From Bettongia penicillata ogilbyi (taxonomy: Eukaryota > Chordata > Mammalia > Diprotodontia > Potoroidae): DNA of 64,000 bases. Below the pieces are notes generated by a model. It was given only the letters and a program-made list of their open reading frames with translations, was not told where the DNA came from and made no database searches. Made by a program: the position numbers and the translations under genes. Location of the stretch: assembly GCA_023548195.1 (NCBI GenBank), contig JAJHZJ010000014.1, positions 17,309,718 through 17,373,717 on the forward strand, given 5' to 3'. Numbering within the stretch: the first letter of the stretch is position 1; the number at the start of each line of letters is the position of its first letter. Positions 24,541-35,572 of this stretch are shown here, piece by piece.

Positions 24541-25135
24541 TGGTAGGATAAGATCCTAGTGCAGGTTTCAGCATGGGGGGGGCAGCAATAGTACCTGGGG
24601 CAGTTGTTATCTAGGCATAGGAGACAGCATTTACATCAGTGCAGTGGGGGCAGTGTTCAGGACCTAGCAGTGGCAGTACTGGATTTGGCATAAGGCCTAG
24701 GCAAGGGGAGGTAACATAAGCAGTGATAGTGCCTGTGGAAGGACACATCCATGGCAGTATTTGGGCCCCAGCGCAGGGAGAAAATGCTTGACTCTGGCAT
24801 GGTAGGGGCAGTTTTTGGCCTTGGCACAGTGGGCATTGCTAGTCATTGACATAAGAAGCAATACTAGCAGAGTGGCCATTGGGGGTCCCTAGCAGCAGTG
24901 GGTAAAGGAATGGGCAGAGGTGTAGACCTTAACAGCAATGGGCAGAAAGAGAATAGGGAGTGGTGCAAGCCCCAGTGGCTACCAGTGGGGTGGGTAGTGG
25001 CTCAGGCTCTAGTGGCAATGGGCAAAGAAATAGATCTCAGTAGTACCAGACATCAGTGCAGTACCTAGTGGCAGTGGGCAGCAGACAGAGCAGTGATACA
25101 GACCTCAGTAGCAGCAGTTTAACAAACTAGGGTGG
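24541..25135. repeat. Diverged minisatellite-like tract
   Basis: A GGCAGTG/AGTGGCAGTGGGCAG word recurs irregularly about every 40-60 bp, with diverged spacers (for example CCTAGCAGTGGCAGTACTGG, CTCTAGTGGCAATGGGCAAAG, CCTAGTGGCAGTGGGCAGCAG). Purine-rich and G-rich compared with its surroundings. No long open frame follows the unit. Confidence 0.55.
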
Positions 25136-26029
25136 GTCCTGGCATAGAGAGTGGTAAAGACAGCTCTCTTTGTTTATACTGTAATCTGAAACTTATAAAA
25201 GTCTTTCATATCTTCATACTGTTACTGGAATAGTTCTTGGTGGTCATTAGACAACTCCTTCCTAGGGATAGCTTTTATAGAACCAAGAGATACATGTTGG
25301 GAGGTACATGGTAAGGTACTCTAGTAAGTCAGGGTGAGGGAAGATGAAATCATCTCTCCAGATTCCATGGAAAAAGGTGGGGCAACCCCTCAGCAGAGAC
25401 CCTTAAAAGAGACCCTAAAAAGATTTGATATTTTCCCTGTCCTACCTTCTTCTTCCTCTCTTTCTGCCAAGGGAAGAGGTCCTGTCTGAGATCTTGGCTA
25501 AAGAGGCTAGGAACACTGAGTAGATGGTATAGTCAGTCAGTCAGTCATTGGTATTGAACCTGACACTTGAACACAGTAGGGTTATAGATGATGATCCGAT
25601 GTGAGATGCATATCAGTGCCAGAAGTGTCATCACCTGGGCTGTGCTCCTGATATTTTTGGTGCTAATCCTGTTCATTGTCACACTTTATATTTGAAAATC
25701 CCTTATGATTTGCAAAGATTTGACATTGCCCACCATGGGAACGAGATGGTTAACTTAGGACTCAGTTCTCCCAAAGGTGGGGAGAAGATTCTTCTTATTC
25801 TGACATTCCTTTACAGTAGCATTGATTTACTTGTCTTCTGCTCTTCCTGGTGTTTTATTTTTCCTTTCCTCCTCTATTGCTGTCTCTGCCAGGCCTCTTG
25901 GGTCCTTGAGATTAGGATTTTCTAGTTATGACCCTAAAGACACTTAAGTGGTAGAGGATCCTCTAAAAGAACGTTAACAGACCTTGTCATCAAGGAGAGT
26001 GTATAGAAGAAAAAACATCTGCCAGGCAG
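25136..26029. other. Unassigned sequence
   Basis: No recognised feature, apart from four tandem CAGT units at 25533-25547. Confidence 0.4.
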
Positions 26030-26215
26030 GTGAGACTAGTTTTTCCTTAAAAGGCATCGAAACTATCCTTGAGTCTTAACTCATTCAGGGGAGTAATGCT
26101 GAGTTTGATGTAACTTCCTAATGGCAAAGTGCAAAAGCAAGCCTATGAAGAGGTGCAATGACTCTTCCTCAGGCTGGAAAAGAGAACTAGTAAGGTCTAC
26201 ACAGAGGATCAACTG
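26030..26215. repeat. Unnamed diverged repeat, copy B
   Basis: Counterpart of 22942-23130 in the same orientation. Confidence 0.55.
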
Positions 26216-26843
26216 AAGCAGTTCTTAGTCGACTATCCTTTGTATGTTATGAGTATTTCATGTTATTCTAATACTCAAACTTGCTTGAATGAGCCTGGCT
26301 TTTATAGGCAGAAAAACTAAAATCCGTTTTTTTATTGGGGGGGGGGAAGGTGTGTGCAGGGTCCCACAGCAAGTCAGATCATACATGTAGCATCTTAAGC
26401 CATTCTCTTGATATCTTCAGATCTCTTCCTCTGACCCCAAAGGGAAATTATCTTAATTTATTGGGAAGGGGATAGACAAATGTTTAACTCCTCTACTCTA
26501 TGGTGTTCCTATGGACAGTTCATCAACTGGTTGGTTTAGGAAGTAATAATAATTTTTAAAAAATGATGAGAACAACCATGATAACTGATGAGGACTGGAA
26601 GGAAGTGGGTAGGAACAGGATCTCCAAGACTGGAGCTTCCTACATGGACTCCCTGGAGAAGAATTCACAGACTCAAACATTGTTGAGGTCAAGGTAAAGA
26701 TTTATTATGCTTTTCAGTGGACAATCATTCTTAGGGAAACTGCAACCTTAGAGGGGTACAGGTAAAGTTTATACAGGATATTCTATAGTCTCACATGTGC
26801 CAAATATGCCAAGTAGGTGATTCAGAGTGGGATTAGGAAGTGG
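26216..26843. other. Unassigned sequence
   Basis: No recognised feature, apart from a G10 homopolymer at about 26337-26346. Confidence 0.4.
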
Positions 26844-27592
26844 TTAAGGAGAGTGTGTTCATCCTTTGTTGCTGAAGAAGACCATGCCATCAGAGAAATG
26901 ATGACATGACTTACACTTGACTTTGTTTTGAGAGAAGGAGGGCTGTACAGGTCACCAGCCTCACTTCTCCTCCAGAGCCATCTGAATCCAGTGACTAGAT
27001 ATTCATCGGGATGACTGGAGATGACCCAAGATGAGGCAATTGGTGTTAAGTGACTTGCCCAAGGTCACACAGCCAGTGAGTGTCAAGTGTCTGAGGTGAG
27101 ATTTGAACTCAGGTCCTCCTGACTCCTGCACTGTAGAGAACCTTGAGGGGTTTGAAAGAGCCCCTGATCAAGAGTTCCCCTCCTCCAAGGGAGAAGAGTA
27201 GCTGGCTTGAGAAGTTAAGTGATATATTATTCTCAGGTGCACGTCCTTCAATTCAGGTGTTGAAGTTCCAGGAATCAGGGCTCCTGCTATACAGGACAAC
27301 ATTCCGATAAAGAGGTCTTGAAGCCTCCCTTTCTACTTATCACCATCTGCTCTGTTTCATGCTTCAGTCACTGCCTTTATGGTTTTTTACTATTTAAGCA
27401 TCCCGATTCCCTGAATTATTGGCTCAGTATGTCCAGAATAAACTCAGTATGTTCAGACTGCTGTGTCCTGCCCGTCTTTTCATCCTCACTTTGTGAGCCC
27501 GTAACCACCCCGGACCTGCTGGACTGTGCTGGCCGCAACACTGCACTGATGCTCTATACACTGTGCCACCTAGCTGCCCTGATTAAGGAGAG
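26844..27592 (-). repeat. SINE (core head, RTE-type tail), antisense, split by a solo LTR
   Basis: SINE sequence at 26854-27131 and 27547-27582, interrupted by the LTR at 27132-27540. The outer direct repeats TTAAGGAGAG at 26844-26853 and 27583-27592 are the SINE target duplication. The tail, GCTGAAGAAGACCATGCCATC, is at the left. The tRNA-like head, reverse complement of CACTGTGCCACCTAGCTGCC, is at the right. Confidence 0.92.
27132..27540 (+). mobile_element. Solo LTR of an endogenous retrovirus (409 bp), sense
   Basis: Begins TGTAGAGAACC and ends GCCGCAACA (TG...CA), with exact 6-bp target duplications CTGCAC at 27126-27131 and 27541-27546 inside a SINE. It has a TATTTAAG box at about 27389 and AATAAA at about 27437, so U3-R-U5 order is plausible. 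No internal retroviral sequence remains, indicating LTR-LTR recombination. A second copy, inverted, lies at 50472-50878. A 6-bp duplication suggests a class II (ERVK-like) integrase, which is inference. Confidence 0.92.
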
Positions 27593-29099
27593 GTTAGTTC
27601 TTAAAGGAACATATACTTTTGGTATATACTGTACAGGTATTTTACCCAGAGTTCATTGGGAAATAGCTCAAGGTAGGGCTATATGGAGGTGTGGTTTTAG
27701 GCATGAAATATTACTGTCAACTAATGGTCAGGGCTGACTGAAGAATACCAAGGCTGCTTTCATCAATGTCTTGTTAGACAAAATAAATGTAAGGGAGTAT
27801 ACATATGTTTAAGTCTGGGACACATGACTGGTCAGTGAGTAGTAAATGTAGTTATGACCCAGTGCACAGCCAGTTCAGCCAGTACACAACTGGTTCAGAC
27901 TAATAAGTTCTATAGGTGAAGCTGGCTACTATATCAGCAAAGGAGATAATGGTTGTTGCTGGGCAGGCTTTGTGCTTGTGCTGGAAAGAAACTGGGATAG
28001 TGTTTGGAGGCTAGGGAGAAATGTGACTTTTAAAGAGAAATGTGATTTTAAAATTGGGGCCCAAGCACATGCACCTAAGCACCTCATCAATAACAACTGA
28101 AATTTATGTCATACTTTAAGGTTTGCAAAACATTTTATATACATTGTCTTGATAGTGTTCACAGTATTACTTTTGGTTCTTTGATTACCTTGAATAAGTC
28201 CTGGATCTCAAGGTTTTAGTGCTTATTCTTATTAAATAGAAAATATCCTTCTAGCTCTTATTGTTGTGAAGATTATTGGGTAACCATTGCATAATGCTTT
28301 GTTTCACAGTTTCTACTCCAGAAACATGAAATATTGTCATAATTGATAATGTTGAAATTGTGTATGTATACTTGAGCTTCTAATTATAACCATCTTAAGA
28401 TAAAAATTAGAGACTTCCCTGACCAGAATGCGCATAAGAAATTCATTAATATGTTTGTAATTCTTTTTTTAATGTAATAAAATTCCTACAGAGAAAACTC
28501 TACTTCATGAAAGAGAGATTAAGAGAGGCTTGGTCTCATAAAACTTGTCTGACTCCTGACTCTACAATTACACTGCTGCTATCTTGAAGAGCAAAATCTT
28601 ACCTTCATTAAATCAAGACATACCTTTTTATCTTTGTATCTTCAGAGGTAGCTTCCCTAAATATTTTCAATGGCTAGTCTTTAAACTCATCTAGAAAACC
28701 TGTTCAGTTCTTTTAAAATGAAATTGCAATCTAGTTAAAACTAAGTATCACTTGTAGGAATAGAAGAGTGAAAAAGATTTTTTTTAAAAAGAAAAGGATC
28801 CAAAATGTGAATCATTCGTCTGGTTTGAGTTTTTAAAGAGACATACAAAAAAGAGAATATAGATTTTCATGTCTTAGTGTCAGAAATTACTTTGGTCCTA
28901 AAGTGGATACCATTTTGCATGAAATACTGCAATTTCTTGCAAGAGTAATCTAAAAACTTACTTGGATCATTGTTAGCAAAGTTCATACCAAGTTTATTCA
29001 AAACACTTTTTCTAATCTTTTCCTCAACTTACCACAAAACTAGAAGAAAAATTTGGGGAAAGTATTTTGATGTGGAGAAAACAAGGCATTTTCAAGTGG
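27593..29099. other. Mostly unassigned DNA with one MIR-like scrap
   Basis: 28085-28150 (AATAACAACTGAAATTTATGTCATACTTTAAGG) is an old antisense MIR-type tail. The rest has no recognised feature. Confidence 0.4.
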
Positions 29100-29275
29100 C
29101 TGTAACTTTATAGAATTATAGAATTTAGAGCCAGTAGGGACTTTACTGATCATATGAGCCAAAACCCTTAGGAAACAATAGCTAAGAGTATTTGAGTGAC
29201 TAGTCCTGTGTCACATAGTATCAGAGTCAGGTCTAAACTCGAGTCATTGTACTCCAAGCTCATTATTTGTGAAGA
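29100..29275. repeat. MIR/L3-like ancient repeat
   Basis: AGAATTATAGAATTTAGAGCCAG ... GACTAGTCCTGTGTCACATAGTATCAGAGTCAGGTCTAAACTCGAGTC follows the order of a mammalian MIR/L3-type remnant. It is strongly decayed. A related copy is at 58010-58190. Confidence 0.5.
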
Positions 29276-29309
29276 ACTGGTTATATTGTTACAAATTCAC
29301 CTTGAAATC

Positions 29310-30345
29310 CTTTATGCCCCACAAGTCATCCCCAAATTGATAAATAGTAAAAGGATATGAACAGGCAGTTTGAAAACTGAAGAAGAAATTAAAGTTATCA
29401 ATAGTCATATGAGAAAATGCTTCAAATTGTTATTTATTACAGAAATACAAATTAAAATTACTCTGATGTGCCATATCACACCTAACAGATTGACTAATAT
29501 GACAAAAAGGGGAAATGATAAATGTTGGAGAAGATGTGGGAAAATCTGAACACTGATACATTGTTGGTAGAGTTGTGAGCTGATCCTACCGTTCTGGACA
29601 GTCATTTGGAACTATGCCCAAAGGGCTATAAAACTGTGCATACCCTTTGATCCAGAAATACCACTATTAGTCTGTATCCCAAATAGATCATAAAAAATGG
29701 AAAAGGATCCAAATATACAAAAATATTCATAGCAACTCTTTTGGTGGTGGCAAAGAATTGGAAATTGACAGGATGTCCATTAATTGGGGAATGGTTGAAC
29801 AAATTGTGGTATGTGAATGTAATGGAATACTATTGTACTATAAGAAATGATGAGCTGGCAGATTTCAGAAAAACCTGAAAAGACTTGAATGAACTGATGC
29901 TGAGTGAAGTGAGCAGATGAGGACAGCATTATACACAGTAACAGCAACATTGTGTGATGATAAACTTTAATAGACAACTTTTCTTAGCAAAGCAATGCAG
30001 TGATCTAAGAAAATTTGAAAGGATTTATGATGGAAAATGCTGTCTACATACAAAGAAAGAACTCTGGAATCTGAATGCAGATTGAAGCAAACTATTTTCT
30101 CTCTCTCTTTTTCCTTCTTGTAGTTTTCCTTTTTGTTCTGATTCATGTGAACTAATTTCCACATGACTAATGTGAAAATATATTTAATATGACTGTACAC
30201 ATATAGCCTATATCAGATTGCTTGTCATCTTGGGGAGGAGGGAAAGGAAAGATGGGAGGGAGAAAAAAATTTGGAACTCAAAATCTTAGAAAAGTAAATG
30301 TTGAAAACTATCTTTACATTTAATTGGAAAAATTGGGGGGACAAA
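29310..30345 (+). repeat. L1 3' end (ORF2 C-terminus and 3' UTR), sense
   Basis: Runs from AAAGGATATGAACAGGCAGTTT through CATTGTTGGTAGAGTTGTGAGCTGATCC, GGTGGTGGCAAAGAATTGGAAA and GATGCTGAGTGAAGTGAGCAGA to the 3' terminal AATGTTGAAAACTATCTTTACAT. 5'-truncated, comparatively young but frame-broken. It is the best guide in the window to the usual L1 3' UTR, which differs from the half-L1 3' UTR. Confidence 0.92.
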
Positions 30346-30439
30346 GCAATCTTTATTCCCATACTTTCTTTAAAATTAATCCCAGCATAATAAATTTTGG
30401 TTGGTGAATACTTGGAGGTAATTTGTACTTGTAAAGTTT

Positions 30440-30575
30440 TTTTAGGCTGTCATATGGAATAGGACTTAGACTTGCTCTGTTTGATTCCAGAAGTTAGAAA
30501 TAAGAGCAATGGGCTGACGTCGTGAAGAGAAAGATTTAGACTTGTGCCAAATGAAAGAGAATCAAGAGAATGGGA
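30440..30575. repeat. CR1/L3-like ancient repeat
   Basis: ATAGGACTTAGACTTGCTCTGTTTGATTCC ... AAGAGCAATGGGCTGACG resembles the 3' part of amniote CR1-type LINEs. Short and old. Confidence 0.4.
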
Positions 30576-30736
30576 AAAAAATGAAATCAAAGATACAATT
30601 AAAACATATGAAACATGATTGGGAAGCAGAAGCATTGAAGGTTAAGAAATAGACAGCATTTTAAGTTGAAGGAGAGTGAAACAAAGTAAAAAAGAAATAC
30701 ATAATACTTCAGCATAGTTGATCTGCCTTTGCAATC

Positions 30737-30770
30737 ACACACACACACACACACACATACACACACACAG
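30737..30770. repeat. (CA)n microsatellite
   Basis: CA units with one TA interruption. Confidence 0.95.
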
Positions 30771-31305
30771 AGTCATTCACTAGTAGATAAATGGTCAAAA
30801 AAGATTTCAAACTGTTAGAAGTTCACAAAACTGAATGTGAAGGTCAAAATCAAGGAAATAAAAAAGTCACAGAAAAGCACCTACATGTTAGAGACTATTT
30901 GTTTCTAAATGTGCTTTCCTCTCCAGGAATTTTGGAAAGATTTGTAATGATTTTCAAACTTAATTTCACATGTCCTAGTGAAATTTTCAAAAAGGAAGCT
31001 GAAATCATGGAATAACCTTAGAATTAAGCAATTTAACTTCAATTTTATGTCATATTTGCTAGATTAGTTGGGGATCCTTATTATAAATGATATAATAAAT
31101 TTGGGTTGTTGTTGAATATTCAGTCTAAAGATAAAGTTGAAGTCATGAATTTTAAGATAAAAATAAAGAAAACAAAAATAAATGGAAATCAGAAATGATA
31201 GTATATTATATATATATAACATGATATAACTATTATAATTTAAAGTACATATATACACACAAATATATGCATGTATTGTTACATATGTATTTATGTATAA
31301 CTTGG
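30771..31305. other. Unassigned AT-rich DNA
   Basis: No recognised feature, apart from a TA-rich run at 31201-31270. Confidence 0.4.
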
Positions 31306-31439
31306 GCTTCTCTGGGTATATTTTAAGCATGTCTAGTTTGCCTAAGATAAACCCACTGTTACCTCCATTCATGTGGTGTGTGATATAGTGAGCTCCATAC
31401 TAGGCAAACTGGGCATGCTCAAAACATGCCGAAAGAAGC
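31306..31439. repeat. Imperfect inverted repeat, MITE-like or hairpin
   Basis: 39-nt arms at 31306-31344 and 31401-31439 match at 32 of 39 positions when one is reversed. The best block is GTTTGCCTA against TAGGCAAAC. The 56-nt loop is 31345-31400. No clear target duplication was found. It could be a small non-autonomous DNA transposon, a processed hairpin, or two inverted repeat scraps. Confidence 0.6.
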
Positions 31440-32399
31440 TCTGTATATTTAATGGATATTTGGAAGTCTTTTGAATACTGTAGTTAGAAAATTGGGGAAC
31501 TATTAAGGGAAAGGGGATGCTTATCTTGAACCCACGTAGGGTGCTTGGAAATCTGTTTCTTTGCCAAAGTCCCACCAATATGTTTTCGTTTGTTGGGAAT
31601 TTCTGGAGTTCCCTTGTGCTTCTAAGAGTCTTGAAACTACACTGTACACTACCCATTGTATACTTATATTACAGCTTATATGACTGTATATTTATTGTGA
31701 TTAACAAAATATGGAAATTGTTTGAATAAGTCCAGACCTTAGGTTAGTTTAACACTAAATAAATATCTACATTTTAACTAATTGCTTTCAATCCAGTCCT
31801 TTTTGACACAAGGAATCATTCATTTATACAATGATGATTTAATTATATACTTAGTTTTATCTTCAAGTAGAAAGTTCATATAAAAGAGGATGATTCTGCT
31901 TTGATAATTCTTAGCTTAGCACAATATCTAGTCGGGCACGCACTACTCATTTGAAGACAACAGAGACTGGCCATGGCTACCTGAACACATCTTTACCCTT
32001 TATCTTACCTCTAGGTTTATGCAGATTCTTCCTGAAAGTCTAACCTTGCCATAGAGAAGAATAGGCTTCCTATTCTCAGTTACTGCCTTTATCCTTAGGT
32101 AATCCAGTGGTAATTCCATTTTTGGTTTGAGTCTAAGGATACTCTCCAGGAATGGAGAAAAATTTTAAAAAAGGTACTAAGAGTATTAACTTGAAAGATG
32201 TATGGAAGAGACAGTTTTATTACTACACAGAAAAGGAACTGTTAAGCAATAAAGATCCATAGACGGATTAGAATAGAATCCAGTAACTTATCATTACAGA
32301 CAATTGTCCCTTTACCCAAATTAGATTACTCAAATTCGACTTTACCTAAAAAATTCTGAAAGAAATTAGCATTCTCCAAAACACCTATAAACACCTATG
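31440..32399. other. Unassigned sequence
   Basis: No recognised repeat or gene. Confidence 0.4.
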
Positions 32400-32915
32400 T
32401 TAATTTTTTTGCACAATACGGTGCTCTCTCTTCCCATTACTGCTTCCGGATTGGCGCTCCCTAGCCTACTACCATGCCACCCCCCAACAACAACACAAAA
32501 CAAAACTGACCCTTAAAAAACCCTCTAAGTGAAAGCAGAACGACCCTTGGAGAGACAGCTATCTGCCACCTATGACAGTTCGGGGACTCGGCTTGAGAAC
32601 CCCGCTCCAAGAGAGGAGACCTTGCCCTGCTACGCCACGTATCCGTCCTGGCGTGTCTGTCTCCTACTGCTAGGGAACCTCTTGTCTGTGCCCTCCCCAT
32701 CTACCCCACCCCGCCCCAGCCCATCCCCTCTTGTCTGTGTCTGTGTCGGACCCCCACGTGTCTCTCACATCTTTGTCCCTGGTCTCCAAGTGTCCTTGTA
32801 CCGTGTGCTGTCCAGCGGCACTCAGCCCCCTTCCTGCCTCCTTCCCTCTTTTCCCCAAGTTTCTGGGCAAATTCTCATGTAAAACAAGAATTCCCTGTAC
32901 TAGTGCAATCGTAGA
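32400..32915. other. Isolated CpG-rich, C-rich patch
   Basis: I count 17 CpG dinucleotides between 32420 and 32912, while most flanking kilobases have only a few. It includes GC-box-like CCCCGCCCC at 32709 and CACGTG-type E-boxes at 32755. It resembles a decayed promoter or CpG island, or an unrecognised LTR. Open frames on both strands across it reflect its composition and show no domain. Confidence 0.5.
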
Positions 32916-33634
32916 GAGGCTAATATTTAAATCTTGTTAGGACATTTACAAACAGTCTAATTGTGAGGGCCACTAATTTGTCATTTTATATTTCTATCTC
33001 TACTGTGCACAGTCCAATTACCACCAAGTGGGCTCTCTTCAGTGGTCTCTTTCTCTGTTGGCTACTCTTTCCTTTTACAATTGTTTGTTTCCATTGCTGT
33101 TGCTGCAAAACTGCTCCAGCAGCTGCTGCCCTGTTTCTTCAAGATATAGGAGAGGAAAGTGCTAGTTACCTATTAAGATCTCACAAAATTTTATACTAAG
33201 GGAAAGAAGATGAGAGTCATCCCATCCCATGAATAGGCTTACCTAACAGACTATGATCTCATAGAGGAAGTACACCTTTCCCCAGTAGTCATCCTTGCAT
33301 TTGAAGCCACTTGGAAGAGGAAGCCTGAGTAATGGCTATCACACACCTTTAGTATAAATTCATGGTATTCTGTTTCATCAGCCAAATAAAAGACTTTTTG
33401 CTAGCATACAATACAATTCCTTGAGTCATCCTGGCTGACAGGAAGCAGTCAGAGGCATTCTTTGTGTGCTCTGAAGAGAGGGGAGGCAGGGTCCCTCAAT
33501 CTCATATAGTTAGAACAGTCCCACTCCAAGTTTCTAAGTGCTTGCTTGGAACATTACCTGATCATGCCTTAAGAAAGGAGGGGAAGTAATCGGAGAGGGC
33601 AGTGACACTAGAAAAAGACAGCTATGATTCTGTG
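32916..33634. other. Unassigned sequence
   Basis: No recognised feature. Confidence 0.4.
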
Positions 33635-33834
33635 TCCAAATCCTCATCTTCCACTCACTTCTCAGCCTCTTGTCATCTTATTTTCAACTTCTCTACTCTG
33701 AAACTACTCTGTCCTGGGATCCAACAGCCATCTCTTAGTGCACATCTTTCTTTACCTCTTTTCAGTATTTAAAACTGTTGATGCACCTCCCACGATAGAC
33801 TGATCACCAGAAACCTCTTCATCATGCTGTTTAA
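33635..33834 (+). repeat. L2-clade LINE fragment (RT region), sense
   Basis: CTCTTTTCAGTATTTAAAACTGTTGATGCACC is a decayed version of the L2 reverse-transcriptase AAFDTVDH block. The copy appears to resume at 34376 after inserted elements. Confidence 0.55.
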
Positions 33835-34025
33835 CTTAGACCTGCATCAGGGGCCATCTCCAGCTGTCCTGATCTATATTTTACCACGGGACCCAGATAA
33901 CTCTAGAGGAGAAAGTGAGGCTGGTGACTTTGCACAGCTCTCCCTAACTTAAATCCGATTCACTTGCAAGTCATGGCATCACCTTCCTGACGTCATGGTC
34001 CTCTCTAAGAATGAAAGACAAATAA
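33835..34025 (+). repeat. RTE-type SINE tail module, sense
   Basis: GCATCAGGGGCCATCTCCAGCTGTCCTGATC ... GCAAGTCATGGCATCACCTTCCTGACGTCATGGTCC ... GAATGAAAGACAAATAACT is the same module as 2790-2985. Confidence 0.8.
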
Positions 34026-34375
34026 CTAGAATATTCAGCACCTTCCCAACTTACTCAGTCTGCTTTCTCCTTGATGAGAGGGCAGGGATATGGCAACTAA
34101 ACTCCACCCAAAGTTGTCTTTTATGGAGGACAGTATTTAGACTTTCTAGCTCACTCTATTCATCTGCAGCTCTGCTTGGTCTTAGTGCCATGGAACAAGA
34201 TGCCTCCTGGGTCTTCCTTCCCTTCCCATCTTCCAGCTTCCTTTGGGTGTTGTCTTTCCCTATTAGATTTAAGCTCCTTGAGGGTAAGGATTGTCTTTCT
34301 TATTCCTATTTGTATCTACAATGCTTAGCCATGTGCCTGACTGTAGTAGGTACTTGTTTGTTGGAGTGAATCGAC
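34026..34375 (+). repeat. L2-clade LINE 3' end, sense
   Basis: Ends with TTAGATTTAAGCTCCTTGAGGGTAAGGATTGTC and GTGCCTGACTGTAGTAGGTACTTG, the L2 terminal blocks seen at 5115-5190. Confidence 0.7.
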
Positions 34376-34800
34376 CACTTCCTTCTCATAATTCCTTCCT
34401 GGGTTTTTGGTGATACTACACTTTCCTAGTTTTTTCCTACCTCTCTAACAACTGCTTCACAATCTGTTTCCTGGATCATGAATAATGTCCTAGCCCTCCA
34501 AGCATTGATACCACGGGGAAGTTATCCTGAGACATTTTCTCTTTTCTATGTTCTTTCTTGGTGATCTCATTAATTTCTCTGAATTCATGTATCATCTTCC
34601 AAATCATCCTATATATCATCTTTCAAATCCACTTAGTAAGTCTTCCCTGAATTTCAGTGTGGTATACCCTATATTTAGTGTGCCTACCCTAGATATCTCA
34701 AACCTAATATGTACAAAACAGAATTCATCTTATCTTTTCCCTTAAATCATTCATCCTTCTAACATCTCTTTTCCTTAATTTTCCCTAGTTTCCTGTGTAA
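34376..34800 (+). repeat. L2-clade LINE RT region, sense
   Basis: TACCTCTCTAACAACTGCTTCACAATC and ATATCTCAAACCTAATATGTACAAAACAGAATTCATCTTATC match the L2 reverse-transcriptase downstream region. Decayed. Confidence 0.65.
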
Positions 34801-34861
34801 CCTTGGCAAGTCATTTCACTCACCTGTCTGGGTTCTGGTTAAAAAAAAAAGAGGGTGGTGG

Positions 34862-35105
34862 TGGTGCAGCTAGGTGGGATAGAGCATCCTGGAGTCGGGA
34901 GTATCTGAATTCAAATCCAGCCTCAGATACTTATTAGCTGTGTGACCTGAGACAAGTCACTTAACCTTGCTTGCCTCAGTTTCCTCATCTGTAAAGTGAA
35001 CTTGAGAAGAAAATGGCAAACCATTCTAGTTTCTTTGCCAAGAAAACCCTAAATGGAGTCAGGAAGAAGCAGATACCACTGAGAATGAACAACAAACAAA
35101 AGAAA
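34862..35105 (+). repeat. Marsupial core-SINE, sense (type A tail)
   Basis: GTGCAGCTAGGTGGGATAGAGC head, AATTCAAATCCAGCCTCAGATACTTATTAGCTGTGTGACC, then CATCTGTAAAGTGAACTTGAGAAGAAAATGGC tail. Preceded by A10 and a GGTGGT run. Confidence 0.9.
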
Positions 35106-35435
35106 ATGCAGAAGAACAAATAATTACTTGCATATAATGTTTTGGAAATATAACATAATATTAGCTCCTCATTTTGCCCCCATCTGATATGTGAAACAGA
35201 AAGATAATAAAACAGACTTGAGACTCCTGAGCAGTTGCCTCTTTGCCAGTGACTTCTAGTGAGGTTCAAAATCTCAATTTCGTTAAAAACTTTACTCTTT
35301 TTAAGGGAATAGAACTTCCCAGAAGCCATTGATAGAGGAGAGTTATCATTCATTCTTTCCCCTTCCCACCCCCAATATCATAATAATGTGATATTAGAAG
35401 AGGGACACTTTCACTCTGCTATGGGAATATGTCAG
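35106..35435. other. Unassigned sequence
   Basis: No recognised feature. Confidence 0.4.
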
Positions 35436-35572
35436 TATATATAAGTAGAACTATATAAAATATATAAAATAAAATATAAATATATATTTATTATAAATAT
35501 ATAAAATATATATACATGTATACATATATATATCATTATATGTAAGTATGTATGTATGTACATATATCCACT
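35436..35572. repeat. AT-rich compound microsatellite
   Basis: TATATAAAATA units grading into TATATACATG and TATGTATG. Confidence 0.85.

Noticed and set aside
27318..27737. 139-codon plus-strand frame across 27.3-27.7 kb
   Set aside because: It runs through the solo LTR, its target duplication and the SINE end. The composite is accidental.
31064..31372. 102-codon minus-strand frame rich in Tyr and Ile
   Set aside because: AT-rich sequence with TA runs explains the composition. No motif.
32461..32940. Overlapping frames in the CpG-rich patch as coding exons
   Set aside because: Both strands are open in several frames, as expected from composition. No domain, splice pattern or start context supports coding.
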